Assembly: GCF_011075055.1 (NCBI RefSeq)
Contig: NC_058139.1
Location: forward strand, 13,537,584 to 13,601,583
Direction: 5' to 3'
Source: Mangifera indica
Taxonomy: Eukaryota > Streptophyta > Magnoliopsida > Sapindales > Anacardiaceae
DNA length: 64,000 nt
The notes beneath the pieces were generated by a model. The model saw only the letters and a program-made list of their open reading frames with translations. It was not told the origin of the DNA and searched no databases. The translations under genes were made by a program, and so were the position numbers. Of this stretch, positions 11,458-23,500 are shown in pieces (the stretch's first letter is position 1; each line of letters starts with the position of its first letter).

Positions 11458-12424
11458 CAGTGACAACGTACCTAAATGTAAGTTTCCTCTTCTTTTTGAT
11501 TATAAACCGATACCTCTTTTTCCTCAAGCTTTAGTAGAATCTCGAAAAGATGAGTAAAATAGAGAATTATATGAGACTTTTCATAGATGTGAGGTAAATA
11601 TTCCACTTTTAGATGCTATTAAACAAGTACCTCGTTTTGCTAAATTTTTGAAAGAATTATATACAATTAAGAGGAAACAAAAACTTAAAGGATGTGAAAA
11701 GGTAAGAATGGGGGAGAATGTTTTTGCAATTATTCAGAGAAAACTTCCTGCAAAGTGCAAAGATCCAGGTATGTTCACTATTCCTTGTATGATAGGGAAC
11801 ACTAGATTTAAGAAAGCCATGATAGATTTAGGAGCATCTATCAATGTCATGCTATACTCTATATATGCTTCTTTAAAACTTGGACCTTTGAATGAAACTT
11901 GTGTTGTGATTCAATTAGCTGATAGATCAAATGCCTATCCTAAGGGTGTTGTTAAGGATGTGTTTGTGCAAATTAATAATTTGGTTTTTCCTGTTGATTT
12001 CTATGTGCTTGATATAGAGAATAATGATCAAACAACTCCTATTTTGTTAGGAAGACCATTCTTAAAAACATCTATGACTAGAATAAATGTCCATAGTAGC
12101 ACACTTACCATGGAATTTGATGGTGAAATTGTGAAATTTAATATTTATGATGCCATGAAATACCCTGCTGATGATAATCTTATTTATTCTATTAATGTTA
12201 TTGATTCTTTAGCACAGGAGATTTTTGAATTGGATGGAAAGGATGAATTAGAAGTTACCCTTAGTAAACATCTTGAGAAAGAGAATGAGGAGTTAGCTTT
12301 AAGTATTGATTTGCAGGAAGCAGTAGCAACATTGAATGAATCCTCGGAGTTACGACAGCAAGGTAATGTTCATTATATCGCGTTACCAGTCTCTAACGTA
12401 AAACCTTTACCTTCTATTTTGTAG
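11458..12424 (+). pseudogene. Athila aspartic protease region
   Basis: This would cleave the Gag-Pol polyprotein. After a frame change near 11455 the linker (IPLLDAIKQVPRFAKFLKEL, about 11600-11660) leads into an open stretch from 11648 to 12424. The active-site motif appears as AMIDLGASINVM (D-L-G-A-S, normally D-x-G-A-S) near 11820-11850. The flap and C-terminal motif PILLGRPFLKTS follows near 12040-12070. The acidic tail continues to the stop at 12422. The domain looks nearly complete, but it cannot be expressed in frame with the disrupted gag. Confidence 0.8.
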
Positions 12425-13577
12425 GCTCCCATTCCAGAATTAAAGCCTTTACCTAGTCACCTTAAGTACGTGTTCCTTGGAGACAGGGGAACGTTACCCA
12501 TCATTATCTCAAACAAACTTACTACAATGCAAGAAGAAAAACTTGTGCAGGTTTTTAAGGAGCATAAGATGGCTATTAGGTAAACGATTACAAATATCAA
12601 AGGAATTAGTCTATCTACATGTATGCATCACATCTTGCTAGAAGAAGGAGCAAAGCCATTCGTCAACCACAGAGGAGATTAAACCCGCCTATGATGGATG
12701 TAGTGAAAAAAGAAATTCTCAAGCTTCTCGAAGTTAGTGTGATTTATCCTATTTTAGATAGCAATTGGGTTAGCCCAGTTCAAGTGGTTTCTAAAAAGAC
12801 TGGGATGACTATGGTGAAAAATCAGAATGATGAGTTGGTATCCACCCGTGTTCAGAATAGGTGACGGGTTTGTATAGATTATAGAAAATTAAATGTTGTA
12901 ACCCACAAAGATCACTTCCCTTTCCTTTTTATTGATCAAATGTTTGAGAGGTTAACTAGTCGTTCTTATTATTGTTTTCTTGACGATTATTCAGGTTATT
13001 TTCAGATTGTTATTGCACCAAAAGATCAAGAAAAGACAACTTTTATATGCCCTTTTGGGACATTTACATATCGTTGCATGCTTTTTGGGTTTTGCAATGC
13101 CCCAGCTACTTTCCAAAGATGTATGGTTAACATATTTTCTGATTATATTGAGCAAATCATAGAAGTCTTTATGGATATTTTACAGTTTATGGAGATTCTT
13201 TTGATAATTGTTTGCATAACCTTACACTTGTTCTTAAATGATGCATATAAACTAATCTTGTATTAAATTTTGAAAAATGTCATTTTTTGGTTGAACAAGG
13301 TATTGTTTTGGGTCATATTGTTTCTTTTAGGGGAATTGAGGTTGACAAAGCTAAAATTGATATTATCCAGTCTCTACCTTACCTTATTAGTGTGCAGGAA
13401 GTTCGTTCTTTTTTTAGACATGCAGGTTTCTACAGAAGATTCATCAAGGACTTCTCCAAAATAGCATCACCCCTATACAAGTTGCTACAAAAGGAAGTAG
13501 TCTTTGAGTTTGATAAGGCATGTAAACAAACGTTTGATGAGCTGAAGAGACTTCTCATTTCTGCTCCAGTTTTCTAG
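12425..13577 (+). pseudogene. Athila reverse transcriptase domain
   Basis: This would copy element RNA into DNA. The linker PELKPLPSHLKYVFLGDRGT opens the region. RT blocks follow: SNWVSPVQVVSKKTG, VCIDYRKLN, HFPFPFIDQM, YCFLDDYSGYFQIVIAP and CPFGTFTYRCMLFGFCNAPA. The catalytic YxDD-type block is broken: FMD at about 13168-13176 is followed directly by a 1-bp frame change, destroying the second Asp. The thumb region resumes at 13287 with QGIVLGHIVSFRGIEVDKAK. Further breaks occur near 12650 and at 12862. Confidence 0.88.
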
Positions 13578-13990
13578 CCCCCTGACTGGAACATTCCTTT
13601 CGAGATAATATGTGATGCAAGTGACTATGCACTAGGCGTTGTTTTAGCTCAAAGAATTGGAAAAGCAACTCATGCCATTTATTATGCTTCACGGATATTA
13701 AATGATGCCTAAAGAAATTATTCTACTACAGAAAAAAAGCTCTTAGCTATTGTTTTTGCTTTAGAAAAATTTCGATCTTATTTTCTTGGTACTAAAGTTA
13801 TTGTTTATTCTGATCATGCAGCTCTTCGCTACTTGATGACAAAGAAATAGTCAAAATCGAGATTAATAAGATGGATACTTCTCTTGAGTGAATTTGATCT
13901 GGAGATTAAAGACAAAAAAGGAATAGAAAACCGTGTTGCTGATCACTTGAGTCATTTGTTTCATGGGAAAGATGAAATGCCTCTGTAAGA
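13578..13990 (+). pseudogene. Athila RNase H domain
   Basis: This would degrade the RNA strand of the RNA/DNA hybrid. It is readable as PPDWNIPFEIICDASDYALG, then YYASRILNDA, TTEKKLLAIVFALEKFRSYF and VIVYSDHAALRYL, ending [11 protein letters not shown]. The Asp of CDAS, the Glu of TTEKKLLA and the Asp of YSDHAA match the family's catalytic positions. Stops at 13575-13577, 13710-13712 and 13847-13849 interrupt it. Confidence 0.82.
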
Positions 13991-14040
13991 AATGTTCCCT
14001 GATAAATAGTTATTTTCCACAAATGCGACATTACCTTAGT

Positions 14041-15329
14041 ATGCACACATTGTGAATTATTTGGTTACTAACATAATTCCTCATGGTATGTCTAAAACTC
14101 AAAAAGATAAGATCAAGAGTGATGCCAAACACTATGTATGGGATGATCCATACTTATGGAAGCATTATGCAGATCAAGTGATAAGAAGGTGTGTTCCTGA
14201 TAATGAAATTGTTTCCATTCTAACCTTTTGTCATTCTTATGCTTGTAGAGGTCACTTCGGAGCAAAAAGAACAGCGAGAAAGGTGCTTGAATGTGGTTTC
14301 TATTAGCCGACTTTATTTCGAGATTCATATTCTTTTTGTAAGTCATGTGATCAATGCCAAATGATAGGTAATATCTCTCAAAAGACTGAGGTGCCATAAA
14401 CCCCCATACTATTTTGTGAAATTTTTGATGTGTGGGGCATCGATTTCATAGGGTTATTCCATATGTCTTACGGTTTATCTATATTTTGCTTACTGTTGAT
14501 TATGTATTGAAATGGGTGGAAGCTAAAGTCACTGGACTGATGATTGTAAAGTTGTTACAGATTTTATAAAGTCTAACATATTTTCCAGATTTGGAATTCC
14601 AAGAGCTCTAATAAGTGATCTAGGAAATCACTTTTATAATAGAACCGTAGAGGCATTGCTAAGGAAGTATTGTGTAACCCACAAGACATCAACTACATAT
14701 CATCCGCAAACTAGTGGATAAGCGGAAGTATCAAATCGAGAAATCAAGTCTATCCTTGAAAAGACAGTTAACCCAAGTAGGAAGGACTGGAGTTTATGAT
14801 TAGATGATGCTTTATGGGCATATAGGATTGCATATAAGACACCTATTGGTATGTCACCTTATCGGATAGTGTTTGGGAAATCATGCCACCTTCCAGTTGA
14901 GTTAGAACATAAGGCTTATTGGGCTATCAAGAGTATAAACATGAAGATGGATGAAAGTGGAGAACACAGGAAGTTGTAGCTACAAGAGTTAGAGGAGATT
15001 CGCAATGATGCCTATGAAAAAGCAAGAATTTACAAAGAGAAAACGAAGGCTTTTCATGACAAGATGATTTCTAGGAAAGAGTTCAAAGTTGGTCAAAAAG
15101 TCCTTCTATACTAATCACGACTTCGTTTATTTCCTAGTAAGTTACGTTTTCATTGGATTGGACCTTTTATTATTACTAATGTTTTTCCTCATAGTGCAGT
15201 TGAAATTCAAAGCTTAGTAACTTCCAAGATATTCAAGGTGAATGGCCATAGGCTTAAGTTTTTTTATGACGGTTTCCAAGTAGGGAATATGGCAGAAGTG
15301 AACCTCCAGGATCCAATTTATTTCGATTG
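14041..15329 (+). pseudogene. Athila integrase
   Basis: This would insert the cDNA into the genome. An HHCC zinc motif is visible (H-S-Y-A-C-R-G-H then FCKSCDQC, about 14232-14358). Core blocks follow: WGIDFIGLF (first Asp, near 14435), ALISDLGNHFYN (second Asp, near 14609-14645), and THKTSTTYHPQTSG followed by AEVSNREIKS (Glu). A C-terminal domain with [18 protein letters not shown] and [15 protein letters not shown] closes it at the TGA at 15328. There are several internal stops (14305, 14397, 14719, 14798). No chromodomain is present, as expected for Athila. Confidence 0.85.
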
Positions 15330-16915
15330 AAGAAGGAAGTATTGAGTCGAGCCAAAGACAATAAACAAAGGCGCTGCTACCCAAGGGGAGTTCGTTCCAT
15401 TTTCTTTTTATTTTTACATTCTTGTTTTGGTTATTATTTGCCTTGTCTTTGCATTTAACCTTATGTTGGGGACAACGTCAGTTTTAAGTATGGGGGAAAG
15501 GATTTAGGTTATGTTTTTTTTTTGTTTATTCTGGAATATTGTTTTTGATTTTTTTTAAAACTAATTTTTTTTAAAAAAAGTGTGTTTTATGTTTATTTGT
15601 TTTTTTTTTAAATAAAAATAAAAAAATAAGCCATTGCTTTTGTTTTTGCGTGTCAATAGTTTATGGTTGTGGATATCATGAGCAAGGTTTAATTGAGCTT
15701 GAGAGATTTATAACATGATTGAACAAGTCGTCTTGCAATTTGTGATTAATTGGTATAGTTTGTTTTTTTGAGAATGGTAGTGACTAAATTTGGTAGGCAT
15801 TAGCCTGTGAGATTTTTGAGCCATAGATTGACACATTTATATCAGTTTTTTTGTTTTATCCTTTCATGAGTGATATTATTCCATGGATTTGTTTCTCCAG
15901 AACTTGCCTTGATTCTCCTCGAAGCTACATTGACCCATGTATTGGACATGAATGTGATTAAGGCCCTCTTTGACATTGAACTACATTAGCTAAATAGCCT
16001 ACCTTGTGATTAATTTTCCCTTTGTTGAACTCTTTTGAGCTTTGTTGGCCATTTTTGTTTGTTATAAACCCATATTACAAGCCTTTAACCTGAAACACAA
16101 TGTTTATACCTAGTTGGAGGACTAGTGGAGCCTTATTCATCATTGTTATTGAATGGTTGTGCAAAAAAATTAAATAAATAAATAAGTGTGGGGGTGTTAG
16201 TATTTTTGGTATGGCTATGACTAGTGAAATGGAGCATGTTTTCATTTTCAATATGTGAGCTCCATGGTTGATAAAGTCATCATTATTCAAACAAAAAAAA
16301 AGAAAGAAAGAAAGGAAAGTGTTGGAGGAAAATGTTTTCAATGAATTCAAAATTATTAATCCCTCTTAAATTTTCGAGAAAAAGCGTTATTCATATATAA
16401 TTTATAGAAAGGTAGAAGCTACTAAAGGAGATTTTTGGTCTTACATATCTTGTATGGCCAAACTTGACATTGAATAAGTGTTTGCTCTACTAGATTCGAT
16501 GGCTTTTGAGCTACATTCCCAAATTGTTTCCTGCCTTGAAACCCACCGCCATTACAACCCATGGAAAGTCCTTATGATTTGTGTCATGCATGTGTTCCCA
16601 GTGGTGGAGAATGAGAAGATATGCAAGCCTATGGTAGATCATTTCCATTGGAAAGAATTTGAGTGAAACACATACTCTTCAAACATATGAGAGTGAGTGT
16701 TATTTCCGTGAGGGTTTACCTGTTTAGTTTGCTTCATCTTCAAGTGAAATTGCTTATCAGTAATTGTAAGTTGTTTAAGAATGTTGTTCATGATGTGTTG
16801 TGAGTTTCGAAAAGGTTGGTTGTTTATTGTTGGTGATGTTGCAACCTCGTTTTTTTTTACTTATTAGTTTTAGAGTTTTGCCCGAGGACAAGCAAAAACT
16901 AAGTTTGGGGGAATT
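15330..16915 (+). other. Athila 3' non-coding region with two polypurine-like tracts
   Basis: This lies between the integrase stop and the 3' LTR. It starts with gagccaaagacaataaac and ggcgctgctac, which look like the conserved post-pol leader of Athila elements. One purine tract (tatgggggaaaggattt, about 15489-15505) lies just inside. The second (aagtttgggggaatt, 16901-16915) abuts the 3' LTR and is the probable plus-strand primer. The expected env-like ORF is not recognisable. The 62-codon frame at 16478-16666 has no family match I know. Confidence 0.65.
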
Positions 16916-18326
16916 TGATAAGACTACATAATGCTATATTTTTACTCCTTAATACTTAGTCTTTTATGTTTATTTTGTGCCCAATTATACTTATTAAGTT
17001 TAAATTTTGATTTAGGTAACATTTGGAGGCATTTGAAAAAAAAAACGAAATTAATGTCACAATTTCTAGATAGTCTTGACGTGTCTCTGTATTTTAGGCA
17101 TAATTTCCCTATCCGAGCTCCAAATGAGACGATTCAAGATGCTATAGAGATCCAAGAAAGAGATATACAACTTTCATGTTTTAGGATTTGTCTAAAGCTG
17201 ATCAAATCAGGGTCGAACTTGGGCTTTATGTTGCTGCACTCAGACTGGAATGTTTCCTACTCTGTGATTTTAGTGGCAAATCAGATGCATGATATTTCTT
17301 TTAGAAGTCTCTAGGTTGTGGACGACTTTCACAGTTGCTATGTTGTCCTTTCCTATTTAAATCAGGACTTTTATTTTATTTTTAATATTTCTCATAATTA
17401 GTGGGAATATCCTATTATTAGAGGACTCTAGGAGAGGGTTGAAGGGGGGCAGATTGAAAAGAAAAACAGGAAGAACAAAAATAGAACAAAAACTATTTTT
17501 TTTTCTCTTCTCTTCTCTACGTGCTCTTCCATGGCCCTGCGTGGCTAATTTATTTGGCTTGGTCAAAGGAAACTGAAACCTTAGAATTCATAAATTGTGA
17601 GATCTAATTAGTTTTATTGTTCAATTTATGCTTTGAGTATCAATTGTTCTTCTGTGTTTGATTTATTTCAATGGTAATTTTGTTTGATTGCTAGGAGGCC
17701 TACTAGTTAATTATTCATTATAACCTACTGCTAGATTAGATATCAAATCCGTAATAGTTTGATTTTTCTAATCTATGAAGCAACTAAGGGTTAATGATTT
17801 GCTACGTTAGCGATTATTAAATATTAAGAAGAACGTTCGACTAAATTAAATATAATTGCTTGTGCTTGTGTTGTTTAGCTTCATTGATCTCTCTAATTTT
17901 TAATGCTGCTCTCAAATTAAATCTATAGTGCTTGACTTAGGTTGTTTTACAGTTAGGGTTAAGTAGATCGCTTGTTTCTAATTAACTATGACTAAGGAGA
18001 GATAGAAAAGTAATTCCAGCGGTGAATATTTAAAGTATGAATAAATCTATTTGTGCATCAATGATCAGTTGTTGAGATTTTGATGGTGAATGTTGACTTG
18101 GACCAAGGCGTGTTTTCTCATTAATTTTGATAATTAATTTAATTTGCTTTTTAGTTGTTTCTTCATTTTTATTTCGTTATAAACAAATTCCTTCTCTTTA
18201 ATCTTATTCATGTTAGCATAGAAATTAGATTAGACACTCTTCGTGGGACGATCCTTTACTTGCACTATCACATTATATTTTTAGAAGTATAGGTTTTAAT
18301 TTTTGGTTGCCTACGACAACACACCA
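16916..18326 (+). repeat. 3' LTR of the Athila element
   Basis: It runs TGATAAGACTACATAATGC to CACACCA and begins directly after the purine tract. It matches the 5' LTR over its full length with scattered substitutions. Read on -, MULE sequence resumes immediately to its right. Confidence 0.92.
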
Positions 18327-18379
18327 CTTGTATGTTTGTATATTTAATTAACTAAAATATTTGGTATATCATTAACTTT

Positions 18380-19523
18380 TTTACCTGCACAGCAATATCT
18401 GTGCGAAAATGAGATCATGTGTTTTCCATACAAGTCAGCATGCCTTTTATACGAGTCATCCTATCCTCATACAAGTCAACCGATCTAAGATAAAATTGCA
18501 CCATTGAGCCAATGCAACATCAAAGTAACAAAAATGAGAAACCCTATCCAATGGTGAAGGAATCGTCTTACGTGTGCTTAGTAAAGATAGTTGGGATAAC
18601 ATTCTATCTCGAGATGTCTTTCGTATGCCATTTTAACATCTAGGTAGATCTTGAAACTAGCATGATACCCATCCATTGATATAGTGTGTCCAACGTCTCA
18701 TATATCCAAAACTGTAATTTCAACTTAAATATGTTACTCTATAAAATTATAATCGTAATAAATCAATTCTATTTTAATCATAATTTTTTAAAAAATTAAT
18801 AGATGTCGTAATTACTTGGAAAGCTAACAGGAACCCCATGATATCATATTATTTCATAAGGTTTTCCTTCTTCTTTATAGGGTCAAAATTCATAGACATT
18901 CAAGAGATATTATCACATATCAATCAATACGTCATTTGCCATGCTCGTACTCCTCATGGGTATGCATTGAACCCATCAAGATGATCAACCAATTGTAATA
19001 TCTTTTGAGGGATTATTTTCCTCAAATCACTTCCTAATAACCTTACGTGAAGATAATACAACAAGGCCAACTTTATTACATTAGTGTCGTCTTCCCCTCA
19101 AGGTCTCTATTGGAAAACATGACTTAGATCGACATATGTAACTGACTTATGCCTATGAAAATATGTATATTGGATTTGATATATGGCCTTCGATGGAATA
19201 TACATGTCAGTATCTAACATTCGATTGAATCGATGGCCTGTCATAATAACAAACTTGTATAGGTTAAACTTAATGTCAATCTCATTAACTTAAAACCATA
19301 ACTCATCGTTCGAGTTTGCCTTATTTACCACTCTTAGGATGAAGGAGTGTATTAATACTTCACTGAATCGGCTAGCTTTAAGGTCAAAAAAATATCTGAA
19401 ATAGGTATGTTAAAACATTTGTAACTACCGCTCAGTTAATATTTTCTTAATCATGACTCTCACATCCCTATATCCATATATAGTAACTTTAGCCTTAAAG
19501 TGCTTTTCAATAGAGAATTTCAT
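18380..19523 (-). pseudogene. DUF1985-like N-terminal part of the Ulp1-type MULE gene
   Basis: On -, one reading frame is followable from ATG at 19523 (MKFSIEKHFKAKVTIYGY) to about 18800, with around eight stops. Blocks typical of the DUF1985 domain found ahead of Ulp1 in plant MULE genes are ASRFSEVLIHSFILRVVN, DIKFNLYKFVIMTGHRFNRM (about 19280-19220), then ALLYYLHVRLLGSD and LQLVDHLDGFNAYP near 19070-18960. A further exon ends at CTGTGCAG before GTAAAA (about 18386). The gene continues on the far side of the retrotransposon at 7990 and below. The function of DUF1985 is unknown. Confidence 0.75.
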
Positions 19524-19565
19524 TTCATCCTTTCTCTCATCTTTTTTTCTCTTTTATCGAGCTTT

Positions 19566-20540
19566 TTGTAAAAAAAATTAATTGTAGTTATATCAATTTT
19601 GTATGGGAAATGACTCAATTTTGAACATAGATGCATTATTAAAAAAAAAAGACCTCAAATTCAAATTCTACACTTAAAAAAAACCTTGAAAATAAAAAAA
19701 AAAATCTCAATTTGTCCCCTCATATGAAAAAATATCAAAAAACACTTATAATTATGAAAAAATTTTATTTTGCCCCCAAAAGCCTACCACGCGAAATCCT
19801 GTGATTGAAAACTTTGAAAAAACATAATTTTCACTCCATCACATGAATTTGTGTGTCAAAAAATTTTTAAAATTACAATTCTGCCCCACCACACGATTTA
19901 CTGTTTAAAAACTCGCTCTTTGGCTCCTAACCACACAAATTTGTATGGTCCAAAAAGTTTGAAAAATGCACTAAACCTTCCCATCACTAAGAAATCTCAC
20001 CACACAAATTCATGTGGTGAACAAAAACTTTGCATGGTGATTGTCGATTTCGTGTGGTGAGATTTTACTTCCTAACTTCGTTTTTCAAATATCATTTCAT
20101 CAATAAGCAACTCTGCAACTAATCTAACACAAAAACCCTAAGAAAATTATGCCAAAACACTAACAAATCAAACAGTTTTAGCAAAATTTTCAATTTGAAA
20201 CCCTAAGTCTAAACATCCAAATACCACATCTAATCGACTAAATCTTACAGTAAAATGCATAAAAACATGACAAGGATTGTTTTACTAACCTTTTTATTCA
20301 TTTTTGTTGTAAAAAGAGTTGCCAAATTCACCTGAGAAAATCGGTCAGAGAGAGTTTGCAGTATCGTGCAACCAGGTAAGCATTTTCGTGTGGCTGGGAA
20401 CAAAACTTTGTCATTTTCTTTGATTTTTATCAAAGGGCAATTTTGTCTTCAAAGTGAAATGGGGTAGTTTTGTTTAAATTCCAAAAATTTGGGCAATTTT
20501 ACTTTACACCTCTAAATTTTGGATAATTTAATTAATTTGC
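19566..20540. repeat. AT-rich flank with repeated palindromic CACCACAC...GTGTGGTG motifs
   Basis: This lies upstream of the DUF1985 start. It is built of A/T runs and tgcccc/accacac motifs. The clearest palindrome is at 19998-20019 (caccacac, aaatt, catgtggtg). Related half or whole copies occur near 19843, 19880, 19931, 20030-20061 and 20385. This may be the promoter or subterminal region of the MULE. No terminal inverted repeat could be confirmed. Confidence 0.45.
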
Positions 20541-23500
20541 CAATATGAAAATCAAAAGCAAAAATGAAAAGAGATAAGAAACAAAGAGACATGGGTGCCA
20601 TAACAATTCCTTAGCTTGTTGATATTGGCAAAAAAAAAAAAAAAATGTATTGATAATTAATAAATCAAGAGGCATAGTCATCCACTGAGTATTCTAAACT
20701 TGCATTTTGATTTTATTTGATATCTTTTTCTTCTTATTACTTCATTACCTACTTATCATCAGCTCCAACCCTTCATTATAATGCAATCACTTGGATATAT
20801 ATTTAATATTAGACATAATTTCTTTATAATTTTAATTAATATCATGTACATATTTAGCTTTTAAAATTTAGTTTACATTGTAGTTAATTTTTATTTTGGA
20901 GAATATAAAAAAAAACATGGGATAATAAAAAACTTTTATAGAATTTTATATTTCTTCGATCAAACTCACAAAGTGACATATAGAAAGTGATATGTTACAA
21001 TAATACCAACTAGCAATCTGATATTTGGATAAAGGTCCCAAGCCAAAGGTAATGACTTGCCAAACTTCATTATATCTTTACCTCCTATCAAAGTCAAAAA
21101 CCTACAACTTCCTGCCAAATTAGGATAAGATTATTATCATGTTTCCAGTATAGCCAAATAGAAAATTATATTTTTAATTTAAATTTGAATTATAATTGAT
21201 AAAATTGTAACTCTTCTTCTTGGCATAAAGGATTACATAAGAGTTACCTCAAGATAAGGGAGGAGGCTTTTAGAAAGATATAATTATAGTCAAGTCTTTA
21301 TTAGAACATCTCTCTCGTAAACACTATTCATAGACTAATTAAATATTTTTACAAAGTTATTAATAATATAACTATGAATGTAGGATCTTGAGCAATAGGT
21401 TAAACTATATTAAAAATTTTATTATGTCTAAATCACTTACTGTAAAACCAATGGATATGTCTCAAATATATTTTATTCATTTTAAATATTTTAATTATTT
21501 AAATTTGGAAATTTATGAAGATGAATGATCATGCATGGTCCTAGTACTCCTCTTTATTAGGTAAGTATCATTCATGTAGAGAAAACAATTATAAAAGAGG
21601 TAAATAAGTTATTTAACATGACAAATGATCGTGCATAAATGATATACAATCATTCATTATAGTTGGTTATTGGATACTTATGTCTCCAAAGAAGAGTGAA
21701 CATGACCTTTAATAGTTGAACTACTTTGAAAAATCATACATGAAGTGTGCATGCTTGTTCATGGTAGTTTTTATTTAAAAATCATATAAGGTAACGTTGG
21801 TTCATTTAGGGAAAAATTTTCAACTTAAATGTATATATTTAGTTGGACAAAAAAGAAGAGAGAGAGCGAATGAAAAGTTTTTAAAGGAATTTTGCCAAAT
21901 TTAGACTTTAGAAAAGTTAAAAAATAGTTGTAGAAGGAATCTCATTGCTATGTAAAGAGTGTTCAGTTGTCGTCAGAAGTATGATAAGTAGGTGAAGACA
22001 ATATTACTTCTAAATTTGAAATATCATATGACTATGGTATGATTTGTATATTGACATGGTTTTCTATGTATAAAATTGGTGATTAAAAGCATGATACGAT
22101 GATAATGAGATTATATTAATTTTGAATTTGCTTAAGTATGAGTGGATGTGATGAAAATGGTGAAAAATGAGTTGAAGTATACTATGATTATCAAACTAGA
22201 TATGGATGCATGTTGACATTAGTAATGAGATGTTATTCATAACCTAGGGTAATATAAACTTTTATTTCATTCATTAAGGTGTAAAGAAGATAATCCAAAG
22301 TTATAATTTAGAGTTACAAACAATAGTGAATGACTATTCATAAAGAAAGACGATCATTTACGTGTGATGAAAAAGACAACGAACAATGGATCTCTAAACC
22401 ATCAGCAATCACAGTGACAATAGTACCAAACTCAACAACTTCCTCTACAACATCCTTAATTGAATTGATCTTAGTAATAATACAATGAGCAGTATCCACT
22501 AGATGGCCATAAAAGACAGTATCCAATAAAGTAAGATCCTTTAATGTCACTTGACCATTTGATTGATCACATGTATGAATAATTCTCATGATTGAATTAT
22601 GCAATGTGTTTGACTTAATGTTCTTTTTGTATACTTAGACATAGTTTAATGTTTCCTAAGCTATTTGAGCATCAAAACCTCAGTATCACACTCAAGCCAT
22701 TAAGCTAAGACTTTCAGTTTCACTTCAAAGTAACTTCCCTTCAAAGCTAAGACTTTCAATTTCACTTCAAAGTAACTTCCCTTCAAAGTATCACATTCTT
22801 ATGTGTTTGATTGTAGATGGGAATTCCACAAATGTTGGTATGATAGTTTCATTAGGATTGATTTTTTAATGTCATAGATGATGAAAGTAGCTTAAAACCA
22901 ACTCAAAATCAAAGAAAATCAACAAAACCATGATTGAGGACAACAGTGAACAGCGGTTGGATCTTGACCAAATGAATGACCGACAAAATATATTGCAAAA
23001 TATAAAGGAGATAATAATGAAGCATACAAGACGTCACCATGATAATGTACAAGGACACACGATCATCATAAGGACAGTGACACCTATACATGTGAGTAAA
23101 ATGGTGTACAATCATGCATAAACCTTGTAAGCCCATCACTAGAATTGAAATGATAGAAATATCCCAAAGTTGTATACATTTAAAAGGAATTAACAAGTGC
23201 AACATTATATGATGGAAAATAGGGCAAATGGACAGTAAAAGGTGCTCTAACTTGTGTATTCTAAGGCATAAACATGAAGATGATATATTTAGATAAGATA
23301 AGAGATATAAGTCGTGGTTGCATGGAAACAACTAAAAAGTAATATATTGAGCCACCGACTATGTTATCCATGGTCTTGATTATAAGAGAAGAATCGATGT
23401 TGTGTGATCTTCAACTTAAATGGATTGAACACATAAATATAATGTCCCTTTCCAAATACATACCCCTATATGGAATATGATCCAAAGAGATGTGCACAAC

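Larger units (their letters stand above)
8326..18326 (+). mobile_element. Athila-type Ty3/gypsy LTR retrotransposon, inactive
   Basis: Two LTRs of about 1.41 kb flank a tRNA-Asp-type primer site, gag, protease, RT, RNase H, integrase, a long non-coding 3' region and a purine tract: the Ty3/gypsy order. Gag and pol sequence blocks and the primer site indicate the Athila group. Over the stretches compared by eye the LTRs differ at roughly 5% of positions, so the insertion is not recent. All ORFs carry stops or frameshifts. No target duplication is seen: the left flank ends aaggg and the right begins cttgt, in line with the extra LTR fragment at the left edge. It interrupts the - strand DUF1985-Ulp1 gene. 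Confidence 0.92.
2424..20061. mobile_element. Decayed Mutator-like element with transposase and DUF1985-Ulp1 gene
   Basis: Three parts support one composite element: a MuDR-type transposase pseudogene on + (2424-4800), a Ulp1/C48 peptidase pseudogene on - (about 5730-5340), and a DUF1985-like N-terminal domain on - (19523-18800). Transposase plus a convergent DUF1985/Ulp1 gene is a known plant MULE arrangement (Kaonashi-type in Arabidopsis, CUMULE in melon). The retrotransposon at 8326-18326 interrupts it. The outer ends are not defined: the left edge could lie near 1.57 kb and the right edge near 20.5 kb, but terminal similarity is weak and no 9-bp duplication was found. The coordinates given are the supported core only. 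Confidence 0.7.

Noticed and set aside
15330..16915. An env-like gene in the Athila 3' region
   Set aside because: Some Athila elements have one, but no signal peptide, membrane segment or long frame is visible here.
1565..20540. Terminal inverted repeats of the whole MULE (gggctaaatattattt left, ggcaaattaattaaat right on -)
   Set aside because: Both are AT-rich and share only short words such as aaattgccca. The left one overlaps the end of the MITE at 1126-1567 and no 9-bp duplication fits.
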